DNA of 13,742 nt from an uncultured Oscillospiraceae bacterium. Its GTDB lineage: Bacteria > Bacillota > Clostridia > Oscillospirales > Ruminococcaceae. The first letter of the stretch is position 1. Each line of letters begins with the position of its first letter. This document shows, in pieces, positions 1 to 6,833 of the stretch. The stretch lies in NCBI GenBank assembly GCA_934463345.1, contig CAKSJL010000045.1, positions 1 through 13,742 on the forward strand, written 5' to 3'. The position numbers and the translations under genes were made by a program. The notes below the pieces were generated by a model, which worked only from the letters and a program-made list of their open reading frames with translations, was not told the origin of the DNA and ran no database searches.

Positions 1-106
1 TTATTATAGCAAAGCCATTTTCTCTGAAAACACGGCAGACTGTTGTTTTTCCTGCACCTGTCTGCCCCGTCAGACCTACAATCATTACATTTTCAAAACA
101 GTTCAT
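1..106 (-). CDS. coaE: Dephospho-CoA kinase, N-terminal fragment (runs off the window edge)
   Basis: Only the first 35 codons are present. They read as a beta strand followed by a P-loop, GLTGQTGAGKTT (about residues 11-22), then a helix and a second strand reaching AII, where the family normally has the Asp-Ala-Asp of the acceptor site. This fits dephospho-CoA kinase, which phosphorylates dephospho-CoA with ATP in the last step of coenzyme A synthesis in the cytosol. The ATG at 106-104 overlaps the tsaC stop codon as ATGA, and a GAGGTG ribosome binding site lies 8 bases upstream inside tsaC, so translational coupling is likely. P-loop kinases share this start, so adenylate kinase or another nucleotide kinase remains possible; the GLTG lead-in and length to the second strand favour CoaE. 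Confidence 0.72.
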   Translation of the reverse strand, partial: MNCFENVMIVGLTGQTGAGKTTVCRVFRENGFAII

Positions 107-1119
107 AGGTGTATCACCTCAAATCCGGCTGCTCTCAGCAGTCGATTATAAACTGCAAGCCCCTCACCTTTCTTTGAAGGAGGTCTGACAAAAACGGTTT
201 CTGCACCAAGATCGTCAAGCTCACGAAGCTTTGAAAACAACATATGTGCTTGCTGACGGCTGTTGTCACCATAGGTTAGATATCGGCATGGTATATTGTA
301 ATTAGTATCACTGTCATGAATCAAGCAGTAAACATTGTCTCCATTATTTTCAATAATGAATTTGCAAAAATCATCAATGTTTCCATCAATTATAGTAACA
401 TTCGCCTTTGGAGAATAATGTTTATACTTCATGCCTGGTGAAAGAACCTTACGTCCTTCCTGTATATCATTTATTATTGCATCATCAACAATAACTTTTC
501 CAGCAATTTCTTCAATCATTTCTTTAGTGATACTTCCTGGCCTAAGAATTCTTACAGTATTTTCATCATCAAAACATATAACAGTAGATTCAACACCGTA
601 ATTGCACTCACCGCCGTCTATTATTGCCGGAATGATATTTTTCATGTCGTTTAAGACATGCTGGGCTGTTGTTGGACTTGGATATCCGGATTTGTTTGCT
701 GACGGAGCTGCAATAGGACCTGCCAGAGCAATAAGCTTTTTCATTACTGGATGAGAAGGCATTCTTATACCAACTGTTTCAAGTCCTCCGGAAGTTTCAT
801 ACGGAACTATCTTATTTTTAGGCACTATCATAGTGAGTGGTCCGGGCCAGAACCTATCTGCAAGACGGTAAAAAAGCTCTGGAACATCATGAGCCAGCAA
901 CTTTACTGTATTAATACTGCATATATGAACTATCAGCGGATTATCTGCTGGTCTGCCTTTTGCTGCAAAAACAGCTCTGACCGCTTCCGGATTAACAGCA
1001 TCAGCTCCAAGTCCGTAAACTGTTTCAGTTGGAATTCCTACTACCTTTCCGTTTTTTATTAAATTTGCCGCATAATCCAGATCCTCTTTGGAATCTGACA
1101 ATATCCTGGTTTCTTCCAT
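103..1119 (-). CDS. tsaC: Threonylcarbamoyl-AMP synthase, Sua5 type (YrdC plus Sua5 domains)
   Basis: This 338-residue enzyme condenses L-threonine, bicarbonate and ATP to threonylcarbamoyl-AMP, the precursor for the t6A modification at position 37 of ANN-decoding tRNAs. The YrdC domain covers about residues 12-195 and shows PTETVYGLG, KGRPADNPL, a WPGPLT segment and APSANKSG. The linker SPGMKYKHYSP (about 226-236) and a roughly 100-residue C-terminal Sua5 domain follow, so this is the long Sua5/YwlC form and not the short E. coli TsaC. The start is set at the ATG at 1119-1117, four bases after the prfA stop. A longer frame reading back into prfA has no family match in its extra 28 residues. 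No clear ribosome binding site precedes the start, so it probably depends on coupling to prfA. Its end overlaps coaE by four bases. Confidence 0.93.
   Translation of the reverse strand: MEETRILSDSKEDLDYAANLIKNGKVVGIPTETVYGLGADAVNPEAVRAVFAAKGRPADNPLIVHICSINTVKLLAHDVPELFYRLADRFWPGPLTMIVPKNKIVPYETSGGLETVGIRMPSHPVMKKLIALAGPIAAPSANKSGYPSPTTAQHVLNDMKNIIPAIIDGGECNYGVESTVICFDDENTVRILRPGSITKEMIEEIAGKVIVDDAIINDIQEGRKVLSPGMKYKHYSPKANVTIIDGNIDDFCKFIIENNGDNVYCLIHDSDTNYNIPCRYLTYGDNSRQQAHMLFSKLRELDDLGAETVFVRPPSKKGEGLAVYNRLLRAAGFEVIHL
107..120 (-). promoter_or_regulatory. coaE ribosome binding site held in a small hairpin
   Basis: On the minus strand the coaE ribosome binding site GAGGTG lies inside AGGTG-ATA-CACCT, a perfect 5-bp stem with a 3-base loop that ends right at the ATG. 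The hairpin sits in the last codons of tsaC, so ribosomes finishing tsaC would melt it. This is a visible arrangement; the coupling role is inference. Confidence 0.45.
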
Positions 1120-1123
1120 TTTA

Positions 1124-2200
1124 TCAATTATTCTGCTGCATTGCAAGCTTTGCCGCCTGATCAGCGGTAGCCAAAGCGTCCAGCACTTCCTCCAAATTTC
1201 CATTTAATACATCCTCAAGACGATATATTGTAAGTCCGATTCTGTGATCTGTAAGACGACCCTGAGGATAATTATATGTTCTTATTCTTTCTGACCTGTC
1301 TCCTGTTCCGACCTGTGTTCTTCTTTCAGTAGCAATTTTGTCATGCTGTTCTCTCTGTAATTCTTCAAAAAGTCTTGAGCGCAGTATTTTCATTGCCTTA
1401 TCCTTATTCTTGAACTGACTTCGCTCGTCCTGACATTCAACTACAACACCTGTCGGAAGATGTGTAATTCTTACCGCTGATTCTGTTTTATTAATATGCT
1501 GACCACCTGCGCCGCTTGCACGAAAAACATCAATTTTCAGATCAGCAGGATTTATTTCAAGCTCAACTTCATCTGCTTCCGCAAGAACAGCAACCGTAAC
1601 TGTTGAGGTGTGAATTCGTCCTTGTGATTCTGTTTCCGGAACCCTCTGAACCCTGTGGACGCCGCTTTCGTATTTAAGTCGTGAATAGGCACCTTCACCA
1701 TTTATGAGAAAGCTTATTTCCTTATATCCGCCAAGTTCTGTAGGATTTGAATTTAAAACTTCCTGTTTCCAGCCTTTTGATTCTGCGTACATTGTATACA
1801 TTCTATAAAGAGAGTTGGCGAAAAGCGCTGCCTCCTCGCCTCCTGCGCCCCCTCGTATTTCGATGATAACATTCTTAGCATCATTAGGATCTTTCGGAAG
1901 AAGCAATATTTTCAGTTCTTCAGCGGTATCTTCCATCTTTTTTTTGGATTCTTCAAATTCGGACTGAACCATTTCTTTGAATTCTTTATCCATTCCGCCA
2001 GCTTCAAGAAGATCCTTTGCTTCATTAAAGCTACCCTGCGCTGTTTTATATTCGCTATACTTCTCAATGATAGGTGTCAGATTCTTATATTCCTTCATGA
2101 GTTCTGCAAATTGTTGCTGATTGTCAGCTATTCCTGGCTCAGAAAGTTTATTGTTAAGCTCATTGTAACGCTGCTCCATCAGTTCTATTTTATCAATCAC
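1124..2200 (-). CDS. prfA: Peptide chain release factor 1
   Basis: RF1 recognises UAA and UAG stop codons and triggers release of the finished peptide on the ribosome. The 358-residue length is typical. An N-terminal coiled region (about 1-100) is followed by GGAGGEEA (117-124), the stop-codon-reading region with the tripeptide PET in [10 protein letters not shown] (188-190, the Gram-positive variant of the PxT motif), and the universal GGQ (232-234) in [15 protein letters not shown]. The start is a GTG at 2200-2198, preceded by GGGATGG eight bases upstream. The resulting N-terminus, [15 protein letters not shown], aligns naturally with other Firmicute RF1 proteins, whereas the internal ATG would lose conserved residues. 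The gene lies between a DUF951 gene and tsaC. The usual downstream partner prmC, which methylates the GGQ glutamine, is not here. Confidence 0.97.
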   Translation of the reverse strand: MIDKIELMEQRYNELNNKLSEPGIADNQQQFAELMKEYKNLTPIIEKYSEYKTAQGSFNEAKDLLEAGGMDKEFKEMVQSEFEESKKKMEDTAEELKILLLPKDPNDAKNVIIEIRGGAGGEEAALFANSLYRMYTMYAESKGWKQEVLNSNPTELGGYKEISFLINGEGAYSRLKYESGVHRVQRVPETESQGRIHTSTVTVAVLAEADEVELEINPADLKIDVFRASGAGGQHINKTESAVRITHLPTGVVVECQDERSQFKNKDKAMKILRSRLFEELQREQHDKIATERRTQVGTGDRSERIRTYNYPQGRLTDHRIGLTIYRLEDVLNGNLEEVLDALATADQAAKLAMQQNN

Positions 2201-2224
2201 TTTTCAGTCCATCCCTTTTAAGTC

Positions 2225-2413
2225 TTATTTTTCTTCGTTTCTGATTATTTTTTTTATATTTTTTTCGATTTTATTTCTCGGTATCATAAATTCTCTTGAG
2301 CATCCAAGGCATCTGAGCTTAAAATCCATTCCGGATCTAATTACATACATCTCAAAGCTTCCGCAGGGATGCTTCTTTTTCATAACAAGTATATCCTTAG
2401 GTCTTACATCCAC
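2225..2413 (-). CDS. DUF951 family small protein
   Basis: This 62-residue protein has the DUF951 layout: a short strand-rich start (VRPKDILVMKKKHPCGS), an ExxVIRxGMDFKLRCLGC core with paired cysteines, and a basic tail, FMIPRNKIEKNIKKII. The one Cys in HPCGS and the two in CLGC suggest a small metal- or nucleic-acid-binding fold; the function is unknown. A longer frame exists upstream, but the GTG at 2413-2411 is preferred because an AAAGGATGG ribosome binding site lies nine bases before it and family members begin at this point. The gene heads the DUF951-prfA-tsaC-coaE operon, 24 bases before prfA, which links it by position to translation and tRNA modification. Homologues are common in Firmicutes. 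Confidence 0.85.
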   Translation of the reverse strand: MDVRPKDILVMKKKHPCGSFEMYVIRSGMDFKLRCLGCSREFMIPRNKIEKNIKKIIRNEEK

Positions 2414-2540
2414 ATTCAGACACCATCCTTTCACAGCAATATATAATATATGATTTTCAGTCACTATTTTTATCTTGATTTATTAAATGATTTATACTGT
2501 AATATTTTTGAAATGCATATAATCAAGACACACTATTTAT

Positions 2541-2569
2541 ATTATACCCTATTTTTTTTATTACGGCAA
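2541..2569 (-). promoter_or_regulatory. Sigma-A-type promoter of the DUF951-prfA-tsaC-coaE operon
   Basis: On the minus strand TTGCCG (2569-2564) is followed after 17 bases by a perfect TATAAT (2546-2541). Transcription would start near 2534, leaving a leader of about 120 bases before the DUF951 start. I saw no recognisable riboswitch in that leader. Confidence 0.75.
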
Positions 2570-2590
2570 CATTTTCTACAAATATTTTTG

Positions 2591-2620
2591 TGAATTTATC
2601 GAAAAATATCAGTGTATACT
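2591..2620 (+). promoter_or_regulatory. Candidate promoter for the 2669 gene
   Basis: TATACT at 2615-2620, just after TG, is a good -10 element. The -35 is poor: TGAATT at 18 bases spacing is the best fit. It lies about 50 bases before the start codon and close behind the divergent minus-strand promoter, so this is the natural place for one. Confidence 0.4.
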
Positions 2621-2668
2621 AGATTTTAGAGAAAAAATGAAGGCAAAAACGCGAAAGGATGTATAATC

Positions 2669-3043
2669 ATGAGAAAATACACTAATGTAAGCGGGGAATT
2701 TGAAAGTATGGAACAAGCTGAGGCAGCTGCCAGGATGCTTCGAGAAAACCTTGATGGAAAAAAGAAAATTACCATTGTAAAAAATCAGGGCAGATACAGA
2801 GGATGTGCCCAAAACAGCAGTGATATTACTATTTCAGAGGGAGATGCACTGCTTGTTTTTCCATATTCAACTCACTCTCATAACTTTCTTTCTGGAATGT
2901 TCAGCAGAAAAGCGGATGAAAGCCAGATAAATGAACTGCTGCTTACCAAATCAGTTACAGCTGAACTGATTTGTGAAGAAAGTCAGCGTGAAAAAGCATT
3001 ACAGATTTTTAATTCTTTTGGTGGATACAGTATAAAAGGATAG
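2669..3043 (+). CDS. Hypothetical protein with a stress-protein-like alpha/beta pattern
   Basis: I do not recognise a named family for this 124-residue soluble protein. The pattern is suggestive: an N-terminal strand and amphipathic helix (VSGEFESMEQAEAAARML, 7-24) leads to a second strand (KITIV, 33-37), and a C-terminal strand-helix-strand (SVTAELICEESQREKALQIF, 95-114, then GGYSIK) closes the protein. This resembles the halves of YflT/17M-type general stress proteins, which share an 'xVFxxxxEAxxAxxxL' opening and a VxVxxxxExxAxxIL ending. The glycine-rich hydrophobic centre of those proteins is absent. There is no signal peptide or membrane segment. AAAGGA lies nine bases before the ATG. 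It is followed by a large palindrome and then the S1-domain gene. Confidence 0.75.
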   Translation: MRKYTNVSGEFESMEQAEAAARMLRENLDGKKKITIVKNQGRYRGCAQNSSDITISEGDALLVFPYSTHSHNFLSGMFSRKADESQINELLLTKSVTAELICEESQREKALQIFNSFGGYSIKG

Positions 3044-3077
3044 TATACACATCATAGAATAACCGCTGATTCTCAGA

Positions 3078-3199
3078 CATATAATTATAGCAACCCAATA
3101 AAATTTTGCTTCACAGCCTTTTGCAAAAAAAATGTTCTGCTCTCCCCTGCTGAACTTACCTGTGTAGTGCATATTTTATTGGATTGCTGTAACTACATG
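3078..3199. repeat. 122-bp imperfect palindrome: possible MITE or structured RNA
   Basis: Arms at 3078-3109 and 3169-3199 are inverted copies: the left outer arm CATATAATTATAGCAACC aligns with CATGTAGTTACAGCAATC read from the right end, and both continue into CAATAAAAT and end in GC after a one-base length difference. Inside, CACAG (3112-3116) pairs with CTGTG (3160-3164) and GTTC (3134-3137) with GAAC (3152-3155), so the whole piece can fold into one long rod. It lies between the 2669 gene and the S1 gene. No U-tract follows on either strand, so it is not a simple terminator. Terminal inverted repeats with no ORF between them are typical of MITEs; a structured RNA is the alternative. Confidence 0.6.
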
Positions 3200-3280
3200 T
3201 TCCAGATAAGAGACGCTGCGGCAAATACAGTCTGAACAATAAAACAATGATTCCATATGAATCGGAAAGGCATGAAACAA

Positions 3281-4201
3281 ATGAAATTATATCAACCCGA
3301 AGGATGTCTTATAAATACTCCGGAAAATATAAGACTTACGTCTACTTCCGCAGGAATGCATGAAGCAATGGCAAATGGAAAAATACTCGAAGGCAGAGTA
3401 AGTGTATGTGACAATGAGCATAATATGCTTGTAAGTTTCCCATCAATGAAAGGTATAATCCCCAGAACAGAAGGTGCACTCGGTATAGATGATGGTTCTA
3501 CAAGAGATATTGCACTTATTTCCAAAGTCAACAAGCCCGTTTGCTTTAAGATAATAGCAATAAACACTGATAGAAACGGCAATGAAACGGCTGTTCTGTC
3601 AAGAAGAGCTGTTCAGGAAGAATGTCGGAGGGAATACATAAGCAGGCTTATGCCCGGAGATATTATTCCGGCAAAGGTAACTCACTTAGAGCAATTTGGT
3701 GGATTTGTAGATGTAGGTTGTGGGATTCCCTCTCTTATTCCAATAGATGCAATATCAGTCTCTAGGATATCTCATCCATCAGACAGATTTTCTGTCGGTC
3801 AGGATATAAGAGTCATTATAAAGTCTCTCGAAGGCGGAAGGATATGGCTTTCACATAAGGAACTACTTGGCACATGGAGCGAAAATGCTCAGATGGTCAA
3901 AACAGGTGAAACAGTTTCAGGAATAGTACGTTCTGTTGAAGAATATGGTATTTTTATTGAACTTTCACCGAATCTTGCTGGTCTTGCTGAGCCACGCCCT
4001 AATGTCAGGAAAGGACAGCATGCCAGCGTATACATAAAAGCAATTATTCCTGATAAAATGAAAATAAAGTTAATTGCAGTTGATGTATTTGATGCAGAGT
4101 ATCATGTGGAAAAGCTGAAATATTTTTTTGAGGGTGATCACATTTCTCACTGGGTTTATACGCCTGAAAATTCATCAAAAGTTATAGAATCAGTATTCTA
4201 A
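3281..4201 (+). CDS. Ribosomal protein S1-like protein with three S1 RNA-binding domains
   Basis: The 306-residue protein contains three S1 (OB-fold) RNA-binding repeats: one divergent at about 33-108 (KILEGRVSVCDNEHNMLVSF ... IIPRTE), a canonical one at about 125-192 (MPGDIIPAKVTHLEQFGGFV ... IWLSHKE) and another at about 208-267 (KTGETVSGIVRSVEEYGIFI ... LAGLAE). Such proteins are often called 30S ribosomal protein S1 in clostridia and probably bind mRNA or the ribosome; a role in RNA turnover is also possible. E. coli S1 has six repeats, so this is a short form. The start is set at the third in-frame ATG, because GGAAAGG ends ten bases before it. Two earlier ATGs at 3257 and 3272 lack a properly spaced ribosome binding site. 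The gene ends at a strong hairpin terminator. Confidence 0.85.
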   Translation: MKLYQPEGCLINTPENIRLTSTSAGMHEAMANGKILEGRVSVCDNEHNMLVSFPSMKGIIPRTEGALGIDDGSTRDIALISKVNKPVCFKIIAINTDRNGNETAVLSRRAVQEECRREYISRLMPGDIIPAKVTHLEQFGGFVDVGCGIPSLIPIDAISVSRISHPSDRFSVGQDIRVIIKSLEGGRIWLSHKELLGTWSENAQMVKTGETVSGIVRSVEEYGIFIELSPNLAGLAEPRPNVRKGQHASVYIKAIIPDKMKIKLIAVDVFDAEYHVEKLKYFFEGDHISHWVYTPENSSKVIESVF

Positions 4202-4213
4202 GAATATAGTACA

Positions 4214-4253
4214 AAAAAGCAAGCAAACGGCAAAATACCTATGCTTGCTTTTT
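4214..4253. terminator. Bidirectional terminator between the S1 gene and metY
   Basis: AAAAAGCAAGCA (4214-4225) pairs perfectly with TGCTTGCTTTTT (4242-4253) around a 16-base loop. The A-rich left flank and T-rich right arm give a U-tract on both strands, so it can end transcription of the plus-strand S1 gene and of the minus-strand metY. Confidence 0.85.
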
Positions 4254-4258
4254 ATTGT

Positions 4259-4292
4259 GAGCATGCTGGTAAAAAACAAGCATGCTCTTTTT
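4259..4292 (+). terminator. Second plus-strand terminator
   Basis: GAGCATGCT (4259-4267) pairs with AGCATGCTC (4279-4287) around an 11-base loop and is followed by TTTTT (4288-4292). The U-tract faces the plus direction only, so it backs up the first terminator and blocks read-through into metY. Confidence 0.8.
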
Positions 4293-4311
4293 GTGCTGTA
4301 AAAACAGACTA

Positions 4312-5580
4312 TCAATCAACATTTTCAAATGCCTGGTCAATATCTGCTATAATGTCATTTATATTTTCAAGACCACACGAAAAACGAATCATTCCGCCGT
4401 CAATTCCAGCTGCAACAAGCTGTTCATCAGTCAGTTGTCTGTGAGTTGCACTTGCAGGATGCAGCACGCAGGTTCTTATATCAGCAACATGTACAACGTT
4501 TGAAGCAAGTTTCAGACTATCCATAAACTTAACAGCATTATCTCTTCCCCCTTTTATTGAGAAAGTTATTACACCACTGCAACCATAAGGCATGTATTTT
4601 TTTCCAAGTTCATAATATTTGTCTCCTTCAAGACCAGGATAGCTTACAGACAAAACCTTGTCACACGCTTTGAGATGCTTTGCGACAGCAAGTGCATTTT
4701 CGCAGTATTGTTTCATTCTGACTGCAAGTGTTTCAAGCCCGAGATTCAGCAAAAATGCAGAATTTGCAGCAGGGTAGCAACCAAAATCTCTCATAAGCTG
4801 CATTCTTGCCTTGACAATATATGCAAGCTTACCATAGGTCTTACAGTAACTTATTCCATGATAGCTCTCGTCAGGTTCAACAAATTCAGGAAAATTTCCG
4901 CATGACCAGTCAAAATTTCCTGCATCAACAATAACACCGCCAACCTGAACCGCATGCCCATCCATGTATTTTGACGTTGAATGTACGACGATATCCGCAC
5001 CATGCTCAATAGGTCTGCAAAGAATAGGTGTAGGGAAAGTATTGTCAATTATAAGCGGAATATTATTTGAATGAGCAATTTTCGCAAATTTTTCTATGTC
5101 TAAAACAGCAAGTGCAGGATTTGCAAGCGTTTCTCCAAAAATCGCCTTTGTGTTAGGTTTTATTACCTTCTGAATTTCTTCAGGAGAATCATCGGCATTT
5201 ACAAAAATGCACTCTATTCCGAGTCTTTTTAAAGTTACAGCAAACAGATTTACAGTTCCGCCATATATGGTAGAAGTTGAAATAAAGCTGTCGCCTGCAT
5301 TACATATATTCAGAATTGCGCAAAGACTTGCTGCTTGTCCGCTTGAAGTAGCCATTGCAGCTGCACCGCCTTCAAGAGCAGCTATTTTATCTTCAACCGC
5401 CATAACAGTCGGGTTTTCAAATCTTGAATAAATAAGGCTTTTTGTTGGATCATCAAAAACTGCTGCAACATCATCCGTAGAATCATACACATAAGTTGTA
5501 CTCTGAACGATTGGAAGTTGGCGAGGTTCAGTGTTTTTTGGTGTGTACCCTGCATGCAGACATTTTGTTTCTATATTCAT
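4312..5580 (-). CDS. metY: O-acetylhomoserine sulfhydrylase (MetY)
   Basis: This PLP enzyme converts O-acetylhomoserine plus sulfide to homocysteine in methionine synthesis and may act as a cysteine synthase. Its 422 residues match the family. It shows the N-terminal ETKCLHAGY, the cofactor region YSRFENPT (51-58) and SSGQAA (79-84), the IYGGT loop (105-109), Asp179 in IIDNTFPTP, which would bind the PLP ring nitrogen, and the PLP lysine K204 in VVHSTSKYMDGHA. The C-terminal part has the expected VVHVADIRTCVLHPASATH and IRFSCGLEN. These motifs separate it from cystathionine gamma-synthase only by overall resemblance, but IYGGTVNLF and the PILCRPIEHGADIVVHST stretch are MetY-like. GGAGG lies six bases before the ATG. 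It is a single-gene unit with its own promoter and terminator. Confidence 0.94.
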   Translation of the reverse strand: MNIETKCLHAGYTPKNTEPRQLPIVQSTTYVYDSTDDVAAVFDDPTKSLIYSRFENPTVMAVEDKIAALEGGAAAMATSSGQAASLCAILNICNAGDSFISTSTIYGGTVNLFAVTLKRLGIECIFVNADDSPEEIQKVIKPNTKAIFGETLANPALAVLDIEKFAKIAHSNNIPLIIDNTFPTPILCRPIEHGADIVVHSTSKYMDGHAVQVGGVIVDAGNFDWSCGNFPEFVEPDESYHGISYCKTYGKLAYIVKARMQLMRDFGCYPAANSAFLLNLGLETLAVRMKQYCENALAVAKHLKACDKVLSVSYPGLEGDKYYELGKKYMPYGCSGVITFSIKGGRDNAVKFMDSLKLASNVVHVADIRTCVLHPASATHRQLTDEQLVAAGIDGGMIRFSCGLENINDIIADIDQAFENVD

Positions 5581-5585
5581 TTTAA

Positions 5586-5617
5586 CCTCCAGAAACCGCT
5601 TTCAAAAATAAGAAAGC
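5586..5617 (-). promoter_or_regulatory. metY leader hairpin and ribosome binding site
   Basis: In the short metY leader GCTTTC pairs with GAAAGC (positions 5598-5617), and GAAA-GCGG-TTTC offers a competing smaller stem just before GGAGG. The leader is only about 50 bases, too short for an S-box or T-box. Whether the two alternative stems matter is unknown. Confidence 0.3.
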
Positions 5618-5639
5618 ATATATTATATTTGTTTATTTT

Positions 5640-5668
5640 ATAATACCACATATTTCGTTACAGGTCAA
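5640..5668 (-). promoter_or_regulatory. metY promoter
   Basis: On the minus strand TTGACC (5668-5663), 17 bases, then TATTAT (5645-5640) preceded by TGG, an extended -10. Transcription would begin near 5633, about 50 bases before the metY ATG. Confidence 0.8.
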
Positions 5669-5704
5669 CCAATATAAAAAAATTATTATTTTTTCATAAA
5701 CTTT

Positions 5705-5733
5705 TTGACAATCCGCCGATAATGTGCTATAAT
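5705..5733 (+). promoter_or_regulatory. Consensus promoter of the SPFH-protein gene
   Basis: A perfect TTGACA (5705-5710) is separated by 17 bases from a perfect TATAAT (5728-5733), which is preceded by TGC, an extended -10. This is a full-consensus sigma-A promoter and suggests strong constitutive expression. Confidence 0.88.
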
Positions 5734-5815
5734 AAATAAAATACAAATAAAAACGAGTTAAACTATGCAATATTCATTGTTGCTGTGTGTTAAATGCTTG
5801 CGGAGGAGTATTTTA

Positions 5816-6688
5816 ATGAATTCAAATACTTATGTGAACATAAATCCTCAAGGAAAAAAGATTAAGAAAACAATAATAATATGCGTTATCTTGCTTGTTG
5901 TTTTGATACTGGGATTCAGTTCGTTTTCTATTGTAGATCCAGGACATACAGGAGTTGTCATCACACTTGGAAAGGTATCTGACAAGGTTCTGGAGGAAGG
6001 AATACATTTTAAATTGCCTTTTATTCAGAATGTTGAACAGGTAGACAATCGTGTACTTAAAACCGAGGTTGAATCCAATGCTGCTTCAAAGGATCTCCAG
6101 ACAATTTCATCAAAAGTTTCTATAAACTATCGTGTGAACAAAGCATCATCAGCTAACATTTATAAAAATGTGGGTTCTGATTTTACCAATGTTATTGTAA
6201 ATCCTGCGATTCAGGAATGTGTAAAATCAATAGCTGCCAAATATACTGCTGAGCAATTAATTACAAATCGTGCTGTAGTTTCAACAGAAATGGAAGATGC
6301 AATCTCACAGAAAATAAACCCTTATGGTTTGTCTATTGAAGTATTTAATATTGTAAATTTCGACTTCTCTGACGAATTTAACAAGGCTATTGAAGCTAAA
6401 CAAACTGCACAACAAGCTGCACTTAAAGCTGAACAGGATCTTGCAAGAATTAAAGTAGAGGCTGAACAGACTGTAGAAAAGGCAAAAGCAGAAGCAGAGG
6501 CATACAAGTTAAAAAATGAACAACTTACAGACAAAATCATTATGATGGAATTTGTAGACAAATGGAATGGCGAGCTGCCTAAGGTTTCTTCTGATGCCGG
6601 AGCTTTGTTTGATGTAAGTTCTTATGTTGATGGAAATAGTGTCGGATCAGATCAGGTAAATGAAAATGGAAATGGTGAAAAAGAATAA
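5816..6688 (+). CDS. SPFH/prohibitin-family membrane-anchored protein
   Basis: The 290-residue protein begins with a basic stretch (GKKIKK) and one membrane segment at about 18-38, uncleaved and acting as an anchor. An SPFH (stomatin/prohibitin/HflK-C) domain follows at about 38-190, with VDPGHTGVVITLGKV, EGIHFKLPF and VEQVDNRVLKTEVE. A charged alanine-rich coiled coil (about 190-240, KAEQDLARIKVEAEQTVEKA) and an acidic, asparagine-rich tail complete it. Such proteins form large rings in the membrane and organise microdomains or regulate membrane proteases; the partner here is unknown. The start is the ATG at 5816 because GGAGGAG sits seven bases upstream. An upstream in-frame ATG at 5765 has no ribosome binding site and lies soon after the promoter. 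It is transcribed alone from a consensus promoter. Confidence 0.9.
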   Translation: MNSNTYVNINPQGKKIKKTIIICVILLVVLILGFSSFSIVDPGHTGVVITLGKVSDKVLEEGIHFKLPFIQNVEQVDNRVLKTEVESNAASKDLQTISSKVSINYRVNKASSANIYKNVGSDFTNVIVNPAIQECVKSIAAKYTAEQLITNRAVVSTEMEDAISQKINPYGLSIEVFNIVNFDFSDEFNKAIEAKQTAQQAALKAEQDLARIKVEAEQTVEKAKAEAEAYKLKNEQLTDKIIMMEFVDKWNGELPKVSSDAGALFDVSSYVDGNSVGSDQVNENGNGEKE

Positions 6689-6833
6689 ATGACATTTTGA
6701 CACACATTAATACATTTTTTAAGAATCCAAGATTATTGTTGGCTAACTATATTGTTGTAAATTTTAAATTTATCGAAACTATTTAAAATTAAACATATAA
6801 GACGATATATCTTGTAGAAAGGGTAAGAAGATA
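6689..6833 (+). other. Leader region of the sugar operon with an AT-only inverted repeat
   Basis: AATTTTAAAT (6760-6769) and ATTTAAAATT (6781-6790) form a perfect 10-bp inverted repeat around an 11-base spacer, without a U-tract. TTGACA at 6697-6702 is a perfect -35 but the sequence 17 bases on (TAAGAA) is a poor -10; TATAAG at 6797-6802 is a better -10 with no good -35. The promoter of the downstream operon must lie here or further up, but I cannot fix it. Confidence 0.35.

Noticed and set aside
751..1062. Plus-strand open frame of about 100 codons inside tsaC
   Set aside because: Lies opposite well-conserved Sua5 motifs, has no ribosome binding site and its translation is cysteine-rich with no family pattern.
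2609..2812. Minus-strand open frame crossing the promoter region of the 2669 gene
   Set aside because: Antisense to a better supported gene, no ribosome binding site, and it would overlap the likely plus-strand promoter.
3078..3199. Reading the large palindrome as a transcription terminator
   Set aside because: No U-tract follows the stem on either strand and the loop region is about 60 bases; a terminator would be compact.
3257..3280. Upstream ATGs at 3257 and 3272 as the start of the S1-domain gene
   Set aside because: The GGAAAGG site lies downstream of the first and touches the second, so neither can use it; the ATG at 3281 has workable spacing.
5581..5640. S-box, T-box or other riboswitch in front of metY
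   Set aside because: The transcript leader is only about 50 bases and shows just a 6-bp stem; known riboswitches of these classes are far longer.
5765..5815. Upstream ATG at 5765 as the start of the SPFH gene
   Set aside because: It has no ribosome binding site, and GGAGGAG lies seven bases before the ATG at 5816. The extra residues would add cysteines in front of the usual N-terminal anchor.
6322..6561. Minus-strand open frame inside the SPFH gene
   Set aside because: It is the complement of the alanine/lysine/glutamate-rich coiled coil, a composition that keeps the opposite strand free of stops.
6697..6725. TTGACA at 6697 as the sugar-operon promoter
   Set aside because: The -10 at the right spacing is TAAGAA, which matches the consensus at only half its positions; kept only as a weak candidate.
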